Shown: piece by piece, positions 1 through 8,817 of the stretch
How positions within the stretch are numbered: the stretch's first letter is position 1
Layout: each line of letters starts with the position of its first letter
From: Prevotella disiens JCM 6334 = ATCC 29426
GTDB taxonomy: Bacteria > Bacteroidota > Bacteroidia > Bacteroidales > Bacteroidaceae
Reading direction: 5' to 3'
DNA length: 37,996 nt
Assembly: GCF_000613345.1 (NCBI RefSeq)
Contig: NZ_BAIS01000025.1
Location: 1-37,996, forward strand
Notes under the pieces: model-generated
What the model saw: only the letters and a program-made list of their open reading frames with translations
The model's database searches: none
What the model was told of the DNA's origin: nothing
Program-made: the position numbers and the translations under genes

Positions 1-71
1 TAAATAGAAGTACGCTATCAATCTTTATCCTCCCAAAAATTGATTTTATTAATACAAAAAGCCGATAAGAA

Positions 72-103
72 TTTGTAAGTTTCGTTTTTTTTCTCTACTT
101 TTG
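72..103 (+). promoter_or_regulatory. Bacteroidetes-type promoter for the TetR gene
   Basis: TTTG at 72-75 is followed after 20 bases by TACTTTTG at 96-103. This matches the Bacteroidetes primary sigma factor pattern (TTTG at -33, TAnnTTTG at -7). Transcription would start near 108-112, giving a leader of about 70 bases before the ATG at 180. No clear palindromic TetR operator was recognised in the leader. Confidence 0.7.
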
Positions 104-179
104 CACATTGTAATAACATTGTGCAATTATAAAAAAGGATTTACTTTTTAAGCACAAACAATCATAGGGAGGGACAAAA

Positions 180-788
180 ATGTCTATTTCGAAGACAAGG
201 CAAATGTTTGTAGATGTGGCACGACAAATTTTTGCAAAAAAAGGAATTGCCAACACCACAATGAACGATATTGCGGAAGCCTCAGGAAAAGGTCGCCGCA
301 CGCTTTACACCTACTTCAAAAGTAAGGACGATGTTTACTATGCGGTCATCGAAGCCGAATTAGAAAGGTTATCTGAGAAGCTTGACGAAGTAGCAGCAAA
401 GCATATTTCACCACACGATAAAATCATTGAACTCATTTATACCCACCTTAGTATGATAAAAGAAACCGTTATGAGAAACGGAAACCTCAGAGCGGAATTC
501 TTTAGAAATATATGGATGGTGGAAAGAGTACGCAAAAATTTTGACGAAGACGAAATAGAACTTTTCCGAAAGGTATATACCGAAGCAAAAGCTGACGGCG
601 ATTTTGATATAGACAATGTGGAACTCGTTGCTGACATTACCCACTATTGTATAAAAGGATTGGAAGTACCATTTATTTACGGCCGATTGGGACACGGATT
701 GACCGAAGAATCAAGCCGACCATTAGTAGCAAAAGTAGTCTACGGTGCGCTCGGAAATAAAGGTTTGAAGCCAAAACTAAACGACTAA
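180..788 (+). CDS. TetR/AcrR family transcriptional regulator
   Basis: This 202-residue protein has the usual TetR length and an N-terminal helix-turn-helix at about residues 10-57. The run MNDIAEASGKGRRTLYTYF followed by KSKDDVYYAVIEAE is typical of TetR recognition helices. The C-terminal two thirds should be the all-helical ligand-binding and dimerisation domain, which is too variable to name a ligand. A good promoter lies upstream, and a fabG-type reductase starts 43 bases downstream on the same strand, so the two are probably co-transcribed. That pairing suggests, but does not show, control of fatty acid or envelope lipid metabolism. The family assignment is firm; the regulon is unknown. 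Confidence 0.9.
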   Translation: MSISKTRQMFVDVARQIFAKKGIANTTMNDIAEASGKGRRTLYTYFKSKDDVYYAVIEAELERLSEKLDEVAAKHISPHDKIIELIYTHLSMIKETVMRNGNLRAEFFRNIWMVERVRKNFDEDEIELFRKVYTEAKADGDFDIDNVELVADITHYCIKGLEVPFIYGRLGHGLTEESSRPLVAKVVYGALGNKGLKPKLND

Positions 789-831
789 AGCAACAACAAA
801 TAAATAAAAATAGAAACTAAAAATAAAAATT

Positions 832-1578
832 ATGGGATTATTAAATGGCAAAACAGCACTTATCACAGGTGCTGCTCGCGGTATTGGAAAGGCAATTGCA
901 TTGAAATTTGCATCAGAAGGCGCAAACATTGCATTCACAGACCTACAAATTGACGAAAACGGAAAAGCTACAGAAACTGAAATCACTGCTTTAGGCGTAA
1001 AATGTAAAGGATATGCAAGCAACGCTGCCGACTTTGAACAGTCAGCAGAAGTTGTAAAACAAGTAAAAGAAGAATTTGGAAGCATTGATATTCTTGTAAA
1101 CAATGCAGGTATCACCAAAGACGGTCTTATGCTCCGTATGACAGAAGCACAATGGGACGCAGTAATTGGCGTAAACCTTAAGAGTGCTTTCAACTTCATA
1201 CACGCCTGTGTACCAGTAATGATGCGCCAACGTGGCGGTAGCATCATCAATATGGCAAGTGTTGTAGGTGTACACGGAAACGCAGGACAAGCTAACTATG
1301 CTGCATCTAAGGCTGGTATGATAGCTCTTGCAAAGAGTGTTGCACAAGAAATGGGACCAAAGGGAATCCGTGCAAACGCTATTGCTCCTGGTTTTATCGA
1401 CACTGCAATGACACAAGAATTATCAGAAGAAATCCGCAAAGAATGGGTTTCTAAAATTCCATTGCGCCGTGGCGGACAAACAGAAGATATCGCAAACACT
1501 GCACTCTTCCTCGCTTCAGACCTCTCAAGCTACATCTCTGGACAAGTACTCCAAGTTGATGGCGGTATGAACATGTAA
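832..1578 (+). CDS. fabG: 3-oxoacyl-ACP reductase, FabG type (SDR family)
   Basis: This is a classical short-chain dehydrogenase/reductase of 248 residues. It should reduce 3-oxoacyl-ACP with NADPH in the elongation cycle of fatty acid synthesis in the cytoplasm. Visible motifs are the nucleotide-binding TGAARGIG at residues 12-19, NNAG at 90-93, and the catalytic Ser143, Tyr156 and Lys160 in the YAASK motif. The C-terminal VDGGMNM is characteristic of FabG proteins. The start ATG follows an A-rich leader 43 bases after the TetR gene. SDR enzymes are easily over-named, but the length and C-terminus favour FabG over other reductases. A repeat-rich stretch begins directly after the stop codon. 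Confidence 0.88.
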   Translation: MGLLNGKTALITGAARGIGKAIALKFASEGANIAFTDLQIDENGKATETEITALGVKCKGYASNAADFEQSAEVVKQVKEEFGSIDILVNNAGITKDGLMLRMTEAQWDAVIGVNLKSAFNFIHACVPVMMRQRGGSIINMASVVGVHGNAGQANYAASKAGMIALAKSVAQEMGPKGIRANAIAPGFIDTAMTQELSEEIRKEWVSKIPLRRGGQTEDIANTALFLASDLSSYISGQVLQVDGGMNM

Positions 1579-1592
1579 AAATAATTTTGGAG

Positions 1593-1668
1593 TTTGTTAG
1601 ACAAGTCGAACTGGTTAGACCAGTCAGACTTGTCAGACTTGTCAGACTTGTCAGACTCGTCTAACAAA
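1593..1668 (+). repeat. Degenerate GTCAGACTT repeat with inverted flanks
   Basis: Downstream of fabG, tandem 9-base units related to GTCAGACTT run from about 1621 to 1658, with more degenerate AGTC/AGAC units before them. The block is bracketed by a perfect 10-base inverted repeat: TTTGTTAGAC at 1593-1602 and GTCTAACAAA at 1659-1668. A transcript could therefore fold into a long hairpin. A related block lies at about 2398-2510 on the other side of the next gene. An open frame through this block encodes an SDL-rich peptide that is probably not translated. Confidence 0.75.
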
Positions 1669-1716
1669 TCCCCAAAAACAACAGAAAAGTCCTCTTTTCT
1701 CAATAAAAAAATCCCC

Positions 1717-2382
1717 ATGCAAGTACTTTACGAAGACAACCATATCATCATCGTTTACAAAGAAAGCGGAGAAATTGTCCAAGGCGATAAAACTGGCGAT
1801 AAACCACTTTCAGAAACTGTAAAAGCATGGCTCAAAGAAAAATACGCCAAACCTGGCAATGTTTTCGTGGGTGTGGTACACCGATTAGATCGCCCCGTGT
1901 CAGGAATCGTAGTATTTGCAAAAACATCAAAAGCACTCTCACGACTAAACGAAATGTTTAGAAAAGGAGAAGTAAAGAAAACCTATTGGGCAATGGTTCA
2001 AAATCCACCTCAAAAGCTCGAAGGAACAATAGAAAACTATCTTTTACGCAACGAAAAACAAAACAAAAGTTACGCTTACGAATACGAAAAGAAGGGTGCA
2101 AAAAAAGCGATACTAAAATATAAAACCATCGGACAAACAGAACGTTACACCCTACTCGAAGTAAATCTAATGACAGGGCGCCACCACCAAATACGTTGCC
2201 AATTGGCAAACATGGGTTGTGTCATCAAAGGCGACTTGAAATACGGAGCAAAACGCTCCAATCCTGATGGGAGTATTTCACTACTTAGCCACAGCGTAGA
2301 GTTTATCCACCCCGTTAGCAAACAACCTATCTCAGTGGTTTCCCCACTCCCAAAAGAAGCCGTATGGGATTCTTTTAGATAA
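1717..2382 (+). CDS. RluA-family pseudouridine synthase
   Basis: From the ATG at 1717 the product is 221 residues and begins MQVLYEDNHIIIVYKESGE, the usual start of short RluA-type enzymes without an S4 RNA-binding domain. The catalytic HRLD motif lies at residues 55-58, Asp58 being the expected nucleophile, within VVHRLDRPVSGIVVFAKTSK. Such enzymes isomerise uridine in rRNA or tRNA; the exact target cannot be read from sequence. The frame remains open upstream to 1594, but that extension is translated from an SDL-encoding repeat and lies outside family homology, so I place the start at 1717. The gene is bracketed by related repeats on both sides. Confidence 0.85.
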   Translation: MQVLYEDNHIIIVYKESGEIVQGDKTGDKPLSETVKAWLKEKYAKPGNVFVGVVHRLDRPVSGIVVFAKTSKALSRLNEMFRKGEVKKTYWAMVQNPPQKLEGTIENYLLRNEKQNKSYAYEYEKKGAKKAILKYKTIGQTERYTLLEVNLMTGRHHQIRCQLANMGCVIKGDLKYGAKRSNPDGSISLLSHSVEFIHPVSKQPISVVSPLPKEAVWDSFR

Positions 2383-2397
2383 ACAGGCTTTCTTTTC

Positions 2398-2510
2398 TGG
2401 CTGATTAGTCGGACTTGCCAGACTTGTCAGCCCAGTCTGATTTATCTAACCACTTCGAATTATCTGAATAGTCTGAATAGTCCGACCAGTCAGACTAGTC
2501 CAACAACCCC
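2398..2510 (+). repeat. Second degenerate AGTC/GACT repeat block
   Basis: This stretch between the pseudouridine synthase and ileS contains many irregular copies of a 9-10 base unit such as AGTCGGACT, CAGACTTGTC, GAATAGTCT and CCAGTCAGACTAGTCC. It resembles the block at 1593-1668 but is more diverged and has no exact tandem run. Both orientations of the unit occur, so it may form hairpins. No coding potential is apparent here. The remaining bases up to about 2540 are C-rich and show nothing recognisable. Confidence 0.6.
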
Positions 2511-2590
2511 TGATAAGCCCCCTCAACCCTGCTCCCCACCCTTTAACTTACTTTTTTCGTAAATATCCACTATATTTAAAAATAATTCCG

Positions 2591-2598
2591 TAAATTTG
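2591..2598 (+). promoter_or_regulatory. Probable ileS promoter -7 box
   Basis: TAAATTTG at 2591-2598 matches the TAnnTTTG element about 35 bases upstream of the ileS ATG. No convincing TTTG was found at the -33 distance, so this is a half-supported call. Confidence 0.45.
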
Positions 2599-2633
2599 CA
2601 TTTCAAACGAAAATAGGAAAAATACATATTATT

Positions 2634-5600
2634 ATGTCAAAAAAATTCGCCGAACATAACGGATTGAACTTGGTTAATACCAACAAAGAAGTGTTAGACA
2701 AATGGAAGCAACAAGATATCTTCCACAAAAGTATAGACGAACGAGAGGGTACACCTCAGTTCATCTTCTTTGAAGGACCTCCATCTGCCAATGGACACCC
2801 TGGCATACACCACGTTCTCGCACGCGCTATCAAAGATACATTCAACAGATACAAAACCATGCAAGGATTCCAAGTACACCGCAAAGCTGGCTGGGATACA
2901 CACGGACTCCCTGTAGAATTGGGCGTGGAAAAGGAATTGGGCATAACAAAAAAGGACATTGATAACAAACAATCGGACAGGTACATTTCAACAGAAGAGT
3001 ACAACCACAAATGCCGAGAGAACGTTATGAAGTTCACAGAAGAGTGGCGACAGCTCACAGAACAAATGGGCTATTTTGTCGATTTAGACCACCCTTATAT
3101 TACATACGACAACAAATACATTGAAACCCTATGGTGGTTGCTCAAGCAATTGTACAACAAGGGGTTACTTTATAAAGGATATACCATTCAGCCTTACTCT
3201 CCTGCTGCAGGTACGGGACTTTCAAGCCACGAGCTTAACCAACCTGGTTGCTACCGAGATGTAAAGGACACGACGGCAACGGTACACTTTGCTATCAACG
3301 AAACCGATTGGACTACATTCTGCAACAAACACAATGTAAAGACCAACAATTGGGGAAAACCATCATTCCTCGCATGGACAACAACACCATGGACATTGCC
3401 TTCAAACACAGCACTTTGTGTTGGACCAAAGATTGAATACCTTATCGTAGAAACTTACAACCCATATACAGCCGAAAAAGTAACAGTGGTGATTGCTGAA
3501 AGCCGTCTTGCTGCTTACTTCAAAGCAGAAGGAGAAGTAAAAGAAGGCGAAATGCCAGAATTTAAAAGCGGCGACAAAGTAATGCCTTACCGTGTTTTGG
3601 GAAAGGTAAAAGGTACTGACCTTGAGGGCATTCACTACGTTCAACTCATGAAATGGGTAAAACCAGTAGAACGCATCGGCGAGTTTGCACCTGCATTCGT
3701 AAACGATTACGCTCAACAACACAGCGAAAAAGTATTCGAAAGCGAAGACGGTCGCGACAAATTTGTAGAAATGGAAAGCGAAGCCTTCCGCATTATCCTT
3801 GGCGACTACGTTACAACAGAAGATGGTACAGGTATCGTTCACATCGCTCCAACCTTTGGTGCCGACGACGCTAAGGTGGCTAAGGACGCAAAAATCCCTG
3901 CCCTATACTTGATTTCTCACAAGGGTGAAACACGCCCAATGGTAGATTTGCAAGGAAAATATTACCTCATTGACGAGCTTGATACCAACTTCGTAAAACA
4001 TTGCGTAGACCAAACAGCCTACGGAAAGCATGCTGGCGACTATGTTAAGAACGCATACGACCCACGCTTCAACCTAATGGCGTATGGGATAAGGTAGCTA
4101 CCGAAAAGTCAGAAGACTTGAATATTGTCATGTGTCTTGAGATGAAACAAGCTGGCGAAGCATTCAATATTCAGAAACATACCCACAATTATCCTCACTG
4201 CTGGCGTACCGATAAGCCTATTCTTTACTATCCGCTCGATAGTTGGTTTATTAAAGACACCGCAAAGAAGGAACGAATGGTTGAACTGAATAAGACAATC
4301 AACTGGCAACCAGAGTCTACGGGAACTGGACGCTTTGGCAATTGGCTTGAAAATTTGAACGATTGGAACCTCAGCCGTTCACGTTTCTGGGGAACACCAC
4401 TACCAATTTGGCGCGACGGAAAGCGCAACGAAAAGTGCATTGGGTCAGTAGAAGAACTTTATAACGAAATAGAAAAAGCTGTAAAAGCAGGCGTTATGAA
4501 GAGCAACCCATTGAAGGAACGTGGCTTCATCATAGGCGATTACAGCCAAGAAAACTATGACCGCATTGATTTGCACCGCCCTTACGTTGATGAAATCGTA
4601 CTCGTTAACGACGAAGGCGAACCTATGAAACGTGAGGACGACTTGATTGATGTATGGTTTGACAGTGGTTCAATGCCTTACGCACAACTTCACTACCCAT
4701 TTGAAGGCGAAATTTCGAAAGAAGGATTGGCTAAATTGGGAGTTAAAGAAGAGGAATACCGCCAACAATTAGTAGCATCTAACTACGAAGGAATGGCTGT
4801 TCCACCAACTTTCTACCCTGCCGATTTCATCAATGAAGGTGTAGACCAAACCCGTGGTTGGTTCTTTACACTTCACGCAATCGCTACAATGGTGTTCGAC
4901 TCTGTGGCTTTCAAAAACGTCATCTCTACTGGTTTGGTCTTAGACGCTAAGGGAAACAAGATGAGTAAACACGTGGGCAACGTTACCAACCCATTCGAAA
5001 TGATAGAAAAATATGGTGCCGACCCTGTTCGTTTTTACATGATGACCAACAGCGAGCCATGGGATAACCTAAAATTCGACCCAGAAGGAGTAGACGAATG
5101 CCGCCGTAAATTCTTCGGTACATTATATAATACATACAGTTTCTTTGCCCTTTATGCGAACGTAGATAAGTACGAAGCAAAAGAATTGGGCGAAAACACG
5201 CTTACAGACGATGCAACCGAAATTGACAGATGGATTATTTCAAAACTTAATTCATTGATAAAGAAGGTTACAGCCGAGCTCGAAAACTACGATCCAACAC
5301 GTGCTGGACGCTTAATCGACAACTTTGTAAACGATGATTTAAGCAACTGGTATGTACGTTTGAATCGTAAACGTTTCTGGGGCAAGGAAATGAGTGGCGA
5401 CAAACGCAGTGCTTACGATGCGCTTTACACTTGTTTGATGACCGTAGCAAAACTCATGGCACCATTAACTCCATTCTATGCTGACGAACTTTACCACGAT
5501 TTGGGCGGTAAACTCGAAAGCGTTCACTTGGAAAAATGGGTAGTAGCCGATGAAAATGCGATTGATACCGACTTAGAAGCACGCATGGATATGGCTCAAC

Positions 5601-6301
5601 GCATCACATCTATGGTCTTGGCTTTGCGTCGTAAAGTAAACATTAAGGTGCGCCAACCATTATCACAAATCATGGTACCACCAACCGACGACAAGCAACG
5701 ACAACACATTGCAGCCATGGCTGACCTCATCAAGAGCGAGGTTAATGTAAAAGAACTTAATTTCGTTGAAGGTCAAGGCATTCTCGTGAAGAAAGTAAAG
5801 TGTAACTTTAGAGTCATGGGAAAGAAGTATGGCAAACTTATGAAAGACATTGCTGCAAAAATGAACAACCTCAATCAAGACGAAATTGCACAGTTTGAGC
5901 AAAGCGGAAACTATGCTTTCGAATTGCAAGGCGAAACCATTTCGGTTGATGTAGCCGATGTTGAAATCATCTCAGAAGACATGCCAGGCTGGTTAGTGAG
6001 CAACGAAGGCAATCTCACAGTGGCACTCGAAGTGGAACTTACCGAAGAATTGAAGAAGGAAGGTATGGCACGTGAACTTATCAACCGTATTCAAAACCTC
6101 CGCAAAGAAACTGGTTTCGAAATTACAGACCGCATCATCGTTACAATAGCACCTAACGAAGAGACCACTGCAGCTATCAATGCTTTCGGTGAACTCATCA
6201 AAACACAGGTCTTAGCAAACGATATTATCATTGCAGAGAACAAAGGAACAGAAACAGAATTTGACGAATTTAAACTCAACATTCTCGTTGAGAAAGCATA
6301 A
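2634..6301 (+). CDS. ileS: Isoleucyl-tRNA synthetase, interrupted by a one-base frameshift
   Basis: IleRS charges tRNA-Ile and is essential. The N-terminal part (2634-4097) carries FFEGPPSANGHPGIHH, where GIHH at residues 57-60 is the lineage's HIGH-equivalent. The C-terminal part (from about 4077) contains the editing and catalytic regions, the KMSKH signature near 4960 and the anticodon-binding domain. The two parts lie in different frames. Restoring one C in the CC pair at 4074-4075 gives a continuous reading, DPRFNPNGVWDKVATEKSED, which joins them without loss of homology. The full product would be about 1222 residues, slightly long for the family. Downstream dksA and lspA form a gene order common in Bacteroidales. 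The break is most likely a sequencing or assembly error. Confidence 0.93.
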
Positions 6302-6304
6302 AAG

Positions 6305-6353
6305 TGAGGCGATAGGGCAGCAAATAACGCACACTGCCCCATCGCTAACCTCA
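6305..6353 (+). repeat. Strong hairpin between ileS and dksA
   Basis: TGAGGCGATAGGGCAG at 6305-6320 pairs with CTGCCCCATCGC and CCTCA at 6334-6353, leaving a three-base bulge. There is no U-tract after it, so it is not a standard intrinsic terminator. It could be an RNA-processing or mRNA-stability element between the cistrons. Confidence 0.6.
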
Positions 6354-6399
6354 TAAACATAGAAATTATCAACCATTCATACCATTTAACTTACCATTT

Positions 6400-6783
6400 A
6401 TGGAAGAAAAAAAGCGTTACAGCGATGAAGAACTCGAGGAGTTCCGCGCTATAGTATTAAATAAAATTGAAGTTGCCAAATCTGATTACGAGGAGACAAT
6501 GAAGGTGTTGATGAACAAAAACACTAACGATGTAAACGATACCTCGCCTACCTACAAGGCTCTGGAAGAAGGCAGCACAAACCAAACAAAAGAAGAATTA
6601 GTGCAAATGGCACAACGCCAACAAAAATTTATACAAGGATTACAAGCTGCACTTGTTCGTATTGACAACAAAACTTACGGAATAGACCGCATAACAGGCG
6701 AACTCATTCCAAAAGAACGCCTCAGAATTGTACCACACGCAACATTGAGCGTAGCGTCAAAAGAGGCAAATAAAAACCATTAA
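6400..6783 (+). CDS. DksA/TraR-like regulator lacking zinc cysteines
   Basis: This 127-residue protein has the DksA/TraR organisation: an acidic helical N-terminus followed by a C-terminal segment YGIDRITGELIPKERLRIVP (residues 93-112) and then HATLS. Canonical members have YGxC at this point and coordinate zinc, but position 96 is Asp here and the whole protein has no cysteine. DksA proteins bind the RNA polymerase secondary channel and adjust transcription, often with ppGpp; that role is inferred from family. It sits between ileS and lspA, ending 7 bases before lspA, so the genes are probably co-transcribed. Cysteine-free DksA variants are known in other phyla. Confidence 0.85.
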   Translation: MEEKKRYSDEELEEFRAIVLNKIEVAKSDYEETMKVLMNKNTNDVNDTSPTYKALEEGSTNQTKEELVQMAQRQQKFIQGLQAALVRIDNKTYGIDRITGELIPKERLRIVPHATLSVASKEANKNH

Positions 6784-6790
6784 GGTTTAA

Positions 6791-7516
6791 ATGAATAACA
6801 AAAAGAAGCACATCATAGCAGCGGCAATTATCATTTTGCTGCTGCTAATTGACCAAGCAATAAAGATTGCGGTTAAACTTAATATGAACATTGGCGAAGA
6901 AATTGTCGTGTTCGATTGGTTTCGCATAGCCTTTATTGAGAATCGTGGCATGGCGTTTGGCATGGAATTGGGTAGCAAACTCTTCTTGAGTGTGTTCAGA
7001 TTGATAGCCGTAGCCGCCTTGACATGGTATATATGGAAGAAAATTAAGGAAGGTGCCCGTATGGGATATATCGTAGTTTTAAGTATGATATATGCTGGAG
7101 CAGCTGGAAATATCATTGATTCACTCATCTATGGCGAGATTTTCACCGCTTCAAATCCTTATTATCTAAATCTTCCCCCAGCTCATCTTGTTCCGTGGGG
7201 CGAGGGTTATGCCTCTATTTTAATGGGAAATGTTGTAGATATGTTCTCGTTCCCACTCTTTCATGGAACATTCCCCGATTGGTTTCCAATATGGGGTGGA
7301 CAAGATTTCACGTTTTTTTCAGCTATTTTCAATTTTGCTGATGCGTGTATTTCTGTAGGTGTTACCATTCTTTTCCTTTTCTATCGCAACGATTTCAACA
7401 ATATTCCTAATCAAAAAGACAAAGATTCGGACAGCAATATCAACACCAAGAAGGAAAAGAGTGGCACTATTGCTGAAACAGCTCATGATGCTGATACTAT
7501 TGACCCAATATTTTAA
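6791..7516 (+). CDS. lspA: Lipoprotein signal peptidase (signal peptidase II)
   Basis: LspA is an integral membrane aspartyl protease that removes the signal peptide from diacylglyceryl-modified prolipoproteins. The product has a hydrophobic first helix (about residues 7-20), the conserved NRGMAFGME at 51-59, and the two catalytic aspartates, Asp110 in GNIID and Asp184 in FNFADACIS. At 241 residues it is longer than the usual 160-170. A loop of about 65 residues separates the catalytic motifs, and a charged tail follows the last membrane helix. The loop resembles what I recall of Bacteroidetes LspA. The gene lies between dksA and a lipoprotein gene that starts 8 bases downstream, and that lipoprotein is a potential substrate. 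Confidence 0.93.
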   Translation: MNNKKKHIIAAAIIILLLLIDQAIKIAVKLNMNIGEEIVVFDWFRIAFIENRGMAFGMELGSKLFLSVFRLIAVAALTWYIWKKIKEGARMGYIVVLSMIYAGAAGNIIDSLIYGEIFTASNPYYLNLPPAHLVPWGEGYASILMGNVVDMFSFPLFHGTFPDWFPIWGGQDFTFFSAIFNFADACISVGVTILFLFYRNDFNNIPNQKDKDSDSNINTKKEKSGTIAETAHDADTIDPIF

Positions 7517-7524
7517 GAAAAATA

Positions 7525-8499
7525 ATGAATAGGTTGAACCTTTATACATACTGTTTGCAAAGAGCATGGCTACTTCTTATAGGCATGCTTTTATTGGTTT
7601 CATGTAAGCCAACTGTGCCTTCGGAGTATATTCAACCTGGAGAAATGGAAGATTTGCTCTACGATTACCATGTAGCAATGTCCATGGCGGAGCAACAAAA
7701 CGTTTCATTCACCCAACAAGAGGCTTATAAATTGAAAGTTTTCGAGAAATATGATGTTACCGAAGCCGAATTTGACGATGCACTAAAATATTACATCAGA
7801 CACACAGAGCAACTGAAAAAAATCTACGAAAATATTTCCAAACGCTTAGAAAACGAGGCACGCACACAAGGTTTGTCGGCTACCGACTTCTCACAATATG
7901 GTGAAGCATCACTCAATGGCGACACTACCAACGTATGGAACAAGACCAAAGCCCTCGTGTTACAACCACAAATTACACGCAATTACGAAAACTTTGAAAT
8001 TAAAGTTGATACTGCTTTTCACCGTGGCGACCAACTTTCCTTAGAGTTCGACCCACAATTCATCGTCCAAGATGGTACACGTGAGGGAGTAGCAGTGTTC
8101 ACTGTTACATTCAAAAATGATAGTATTGCTACACAAGCCGTACGTTTCTTTGATGCAGGACACCAAATTTTGACCATTTACGACGATAAAAAACTCGGTA
8201 TCAAGCGTGTTCGTGGTTATTTCTATATGCCACAGCCAACAGAAACATCAACAACTTTCCGCTTACTTTTGCTTACAAATATTAAACTTATTCGTATGCA
8301 CGAGCAGAAAGAAAAGCACGAACAGATAGAAAATTCTGCTTTTGAGTCCGATTCAACCGAAACGACTGACCCTGTACGCATGGTGGGTGGCGAAAGAGTA
8401 AACAAAGAACAGAATGGTCCACCAGTAACTTTACAAAGCCACCGCACAGTAGACCAAGCTATGCGAGAACGAAACATACCAAGACCCACATCGCAATGA
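7525..8499 (+). CDS. DUF4296-type lipoprotein
   Basis: The 324-residue product has a hydrophobic N-terminus ending in a lipobox, LLVSC, with Cys27 as the predicted lipidated residue. The following segment, EYIQPGEMEDLLYDYHVAMSMAEQ, is typical of the DUF4296 family found in Bacteroidetes, whose function is unknown. A long glutamine- and threonine-containing tail, including a PRPTSQ terminus, follows a beta-rich middle region. It starts 8 bases after lspA and its stop overlaps the next small ORF by four bases (ATGA), consistent with translational coupling. It should be anchored at an envelope membrane facing the periplasm. Confidence 0.8.
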   Translation: MNRLNLYTYCLQRAWLLLIGMLLLVSCKPTVPSEYIQPGEMEDLLYDYHVAMSMAEQQNVSFTQQEAYKLKVFEKYDVTEAEFDDALKYYIRHTEQLKKIYENISKRLENEARTQGLSATDFSQYGEASLNGDTTNVWNKTKALVLQPQITRNYENFEIKVDTAFHRGDQLSLEFDPQFIVQDGTREGVAVFTVTFKNDSIATQAVRFFDAGHQILTIYDDKKLGIKRVRGYFYMPQPTETSTTFRLLLLTNIKLIRMHEQKEKHEQIENSAFESDSTETTDPVRMVGGERVNKEQNGPPVTLQSHRTVDQAMRERNIPRPTSQ

Positions 8500-8645
8500 A
8501 ACGTTTAGCTTTCAACCACATCAAATACGATACGTTCGACTATTCTCCAGGCATCATCGAAATTGAAGGCAACATGGTCGTGCGCACTTATCCGCTCATC
8601 GAAGAAATAGAGCAAACAGAATGGATTGGCGGAACAGCTATTTGA
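8496..8645 (+). CDS. Small conserved-looking protein, 49 residues
   Basis: The ATG overlaps the stop of the DUF4296 gene in an ATGA arrangement and opens a 49-codon frame. The product starts MKRLAFNHIKYDTFDYSPG, continues IIEIEGNMVVRTYPLIEEIE and ends with EWIGGTAI. The composition is that of a compact beta-rich cytoplasmic protein, with no signal peptide or cysteine. I recall similar short proteins beside DUF4296 genes in Bacteroidales but cannot verify this. Translational coupling and amino-acid composition support it as real; no function is proposed. Confidence 0.6.
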   Translation: MKRLAFNHIKYDTFDYSPGIIEIEGNMVVRTYPLIEEIEQTEWIGGTAI

Positions 8646-8817
8646 AGAAGCAAAACAATAGGTTTCAGGCTTTCAAACAGGCTATTTTGATAAAAGAATA
8701 AAAACTTGAGGAAAACAGCTTTTTGACTTTTCATTCGCAAATAGCCAAAATATTGCCAATAAAAGTCAGATTAGATACTGTAGGACACATTAATAAACGA
8801 AGAAATAATAAGCAAAA

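Noticed and set aside
1593..1668. CRISPR-like or protein-coding repeat interpretation
   Set aside because: The units are 9 bases with no spacers, so this is not CRISPR.
1594..1716. N-terminal extension of the pseudouridine synthase with SDLSDLSDLSD
   Set aside because: It is translated repeat DNA; family homology begins at MQVLYED, and the extension is not expected in RluA-type enzymes.
2520..2633. T-box leader or other riboswitch before ileS
   Set aside because: No T-box core sequence or stable structure was seen, and T-boxes are not typical of this phylum.
4070..4080. Programmed ribosomal frameshift in ileS
   Set aside because: There is no slippery heptamer or following structure, and an out-of-frame IleRS is not known to be programmed. 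A missing base is simpler.
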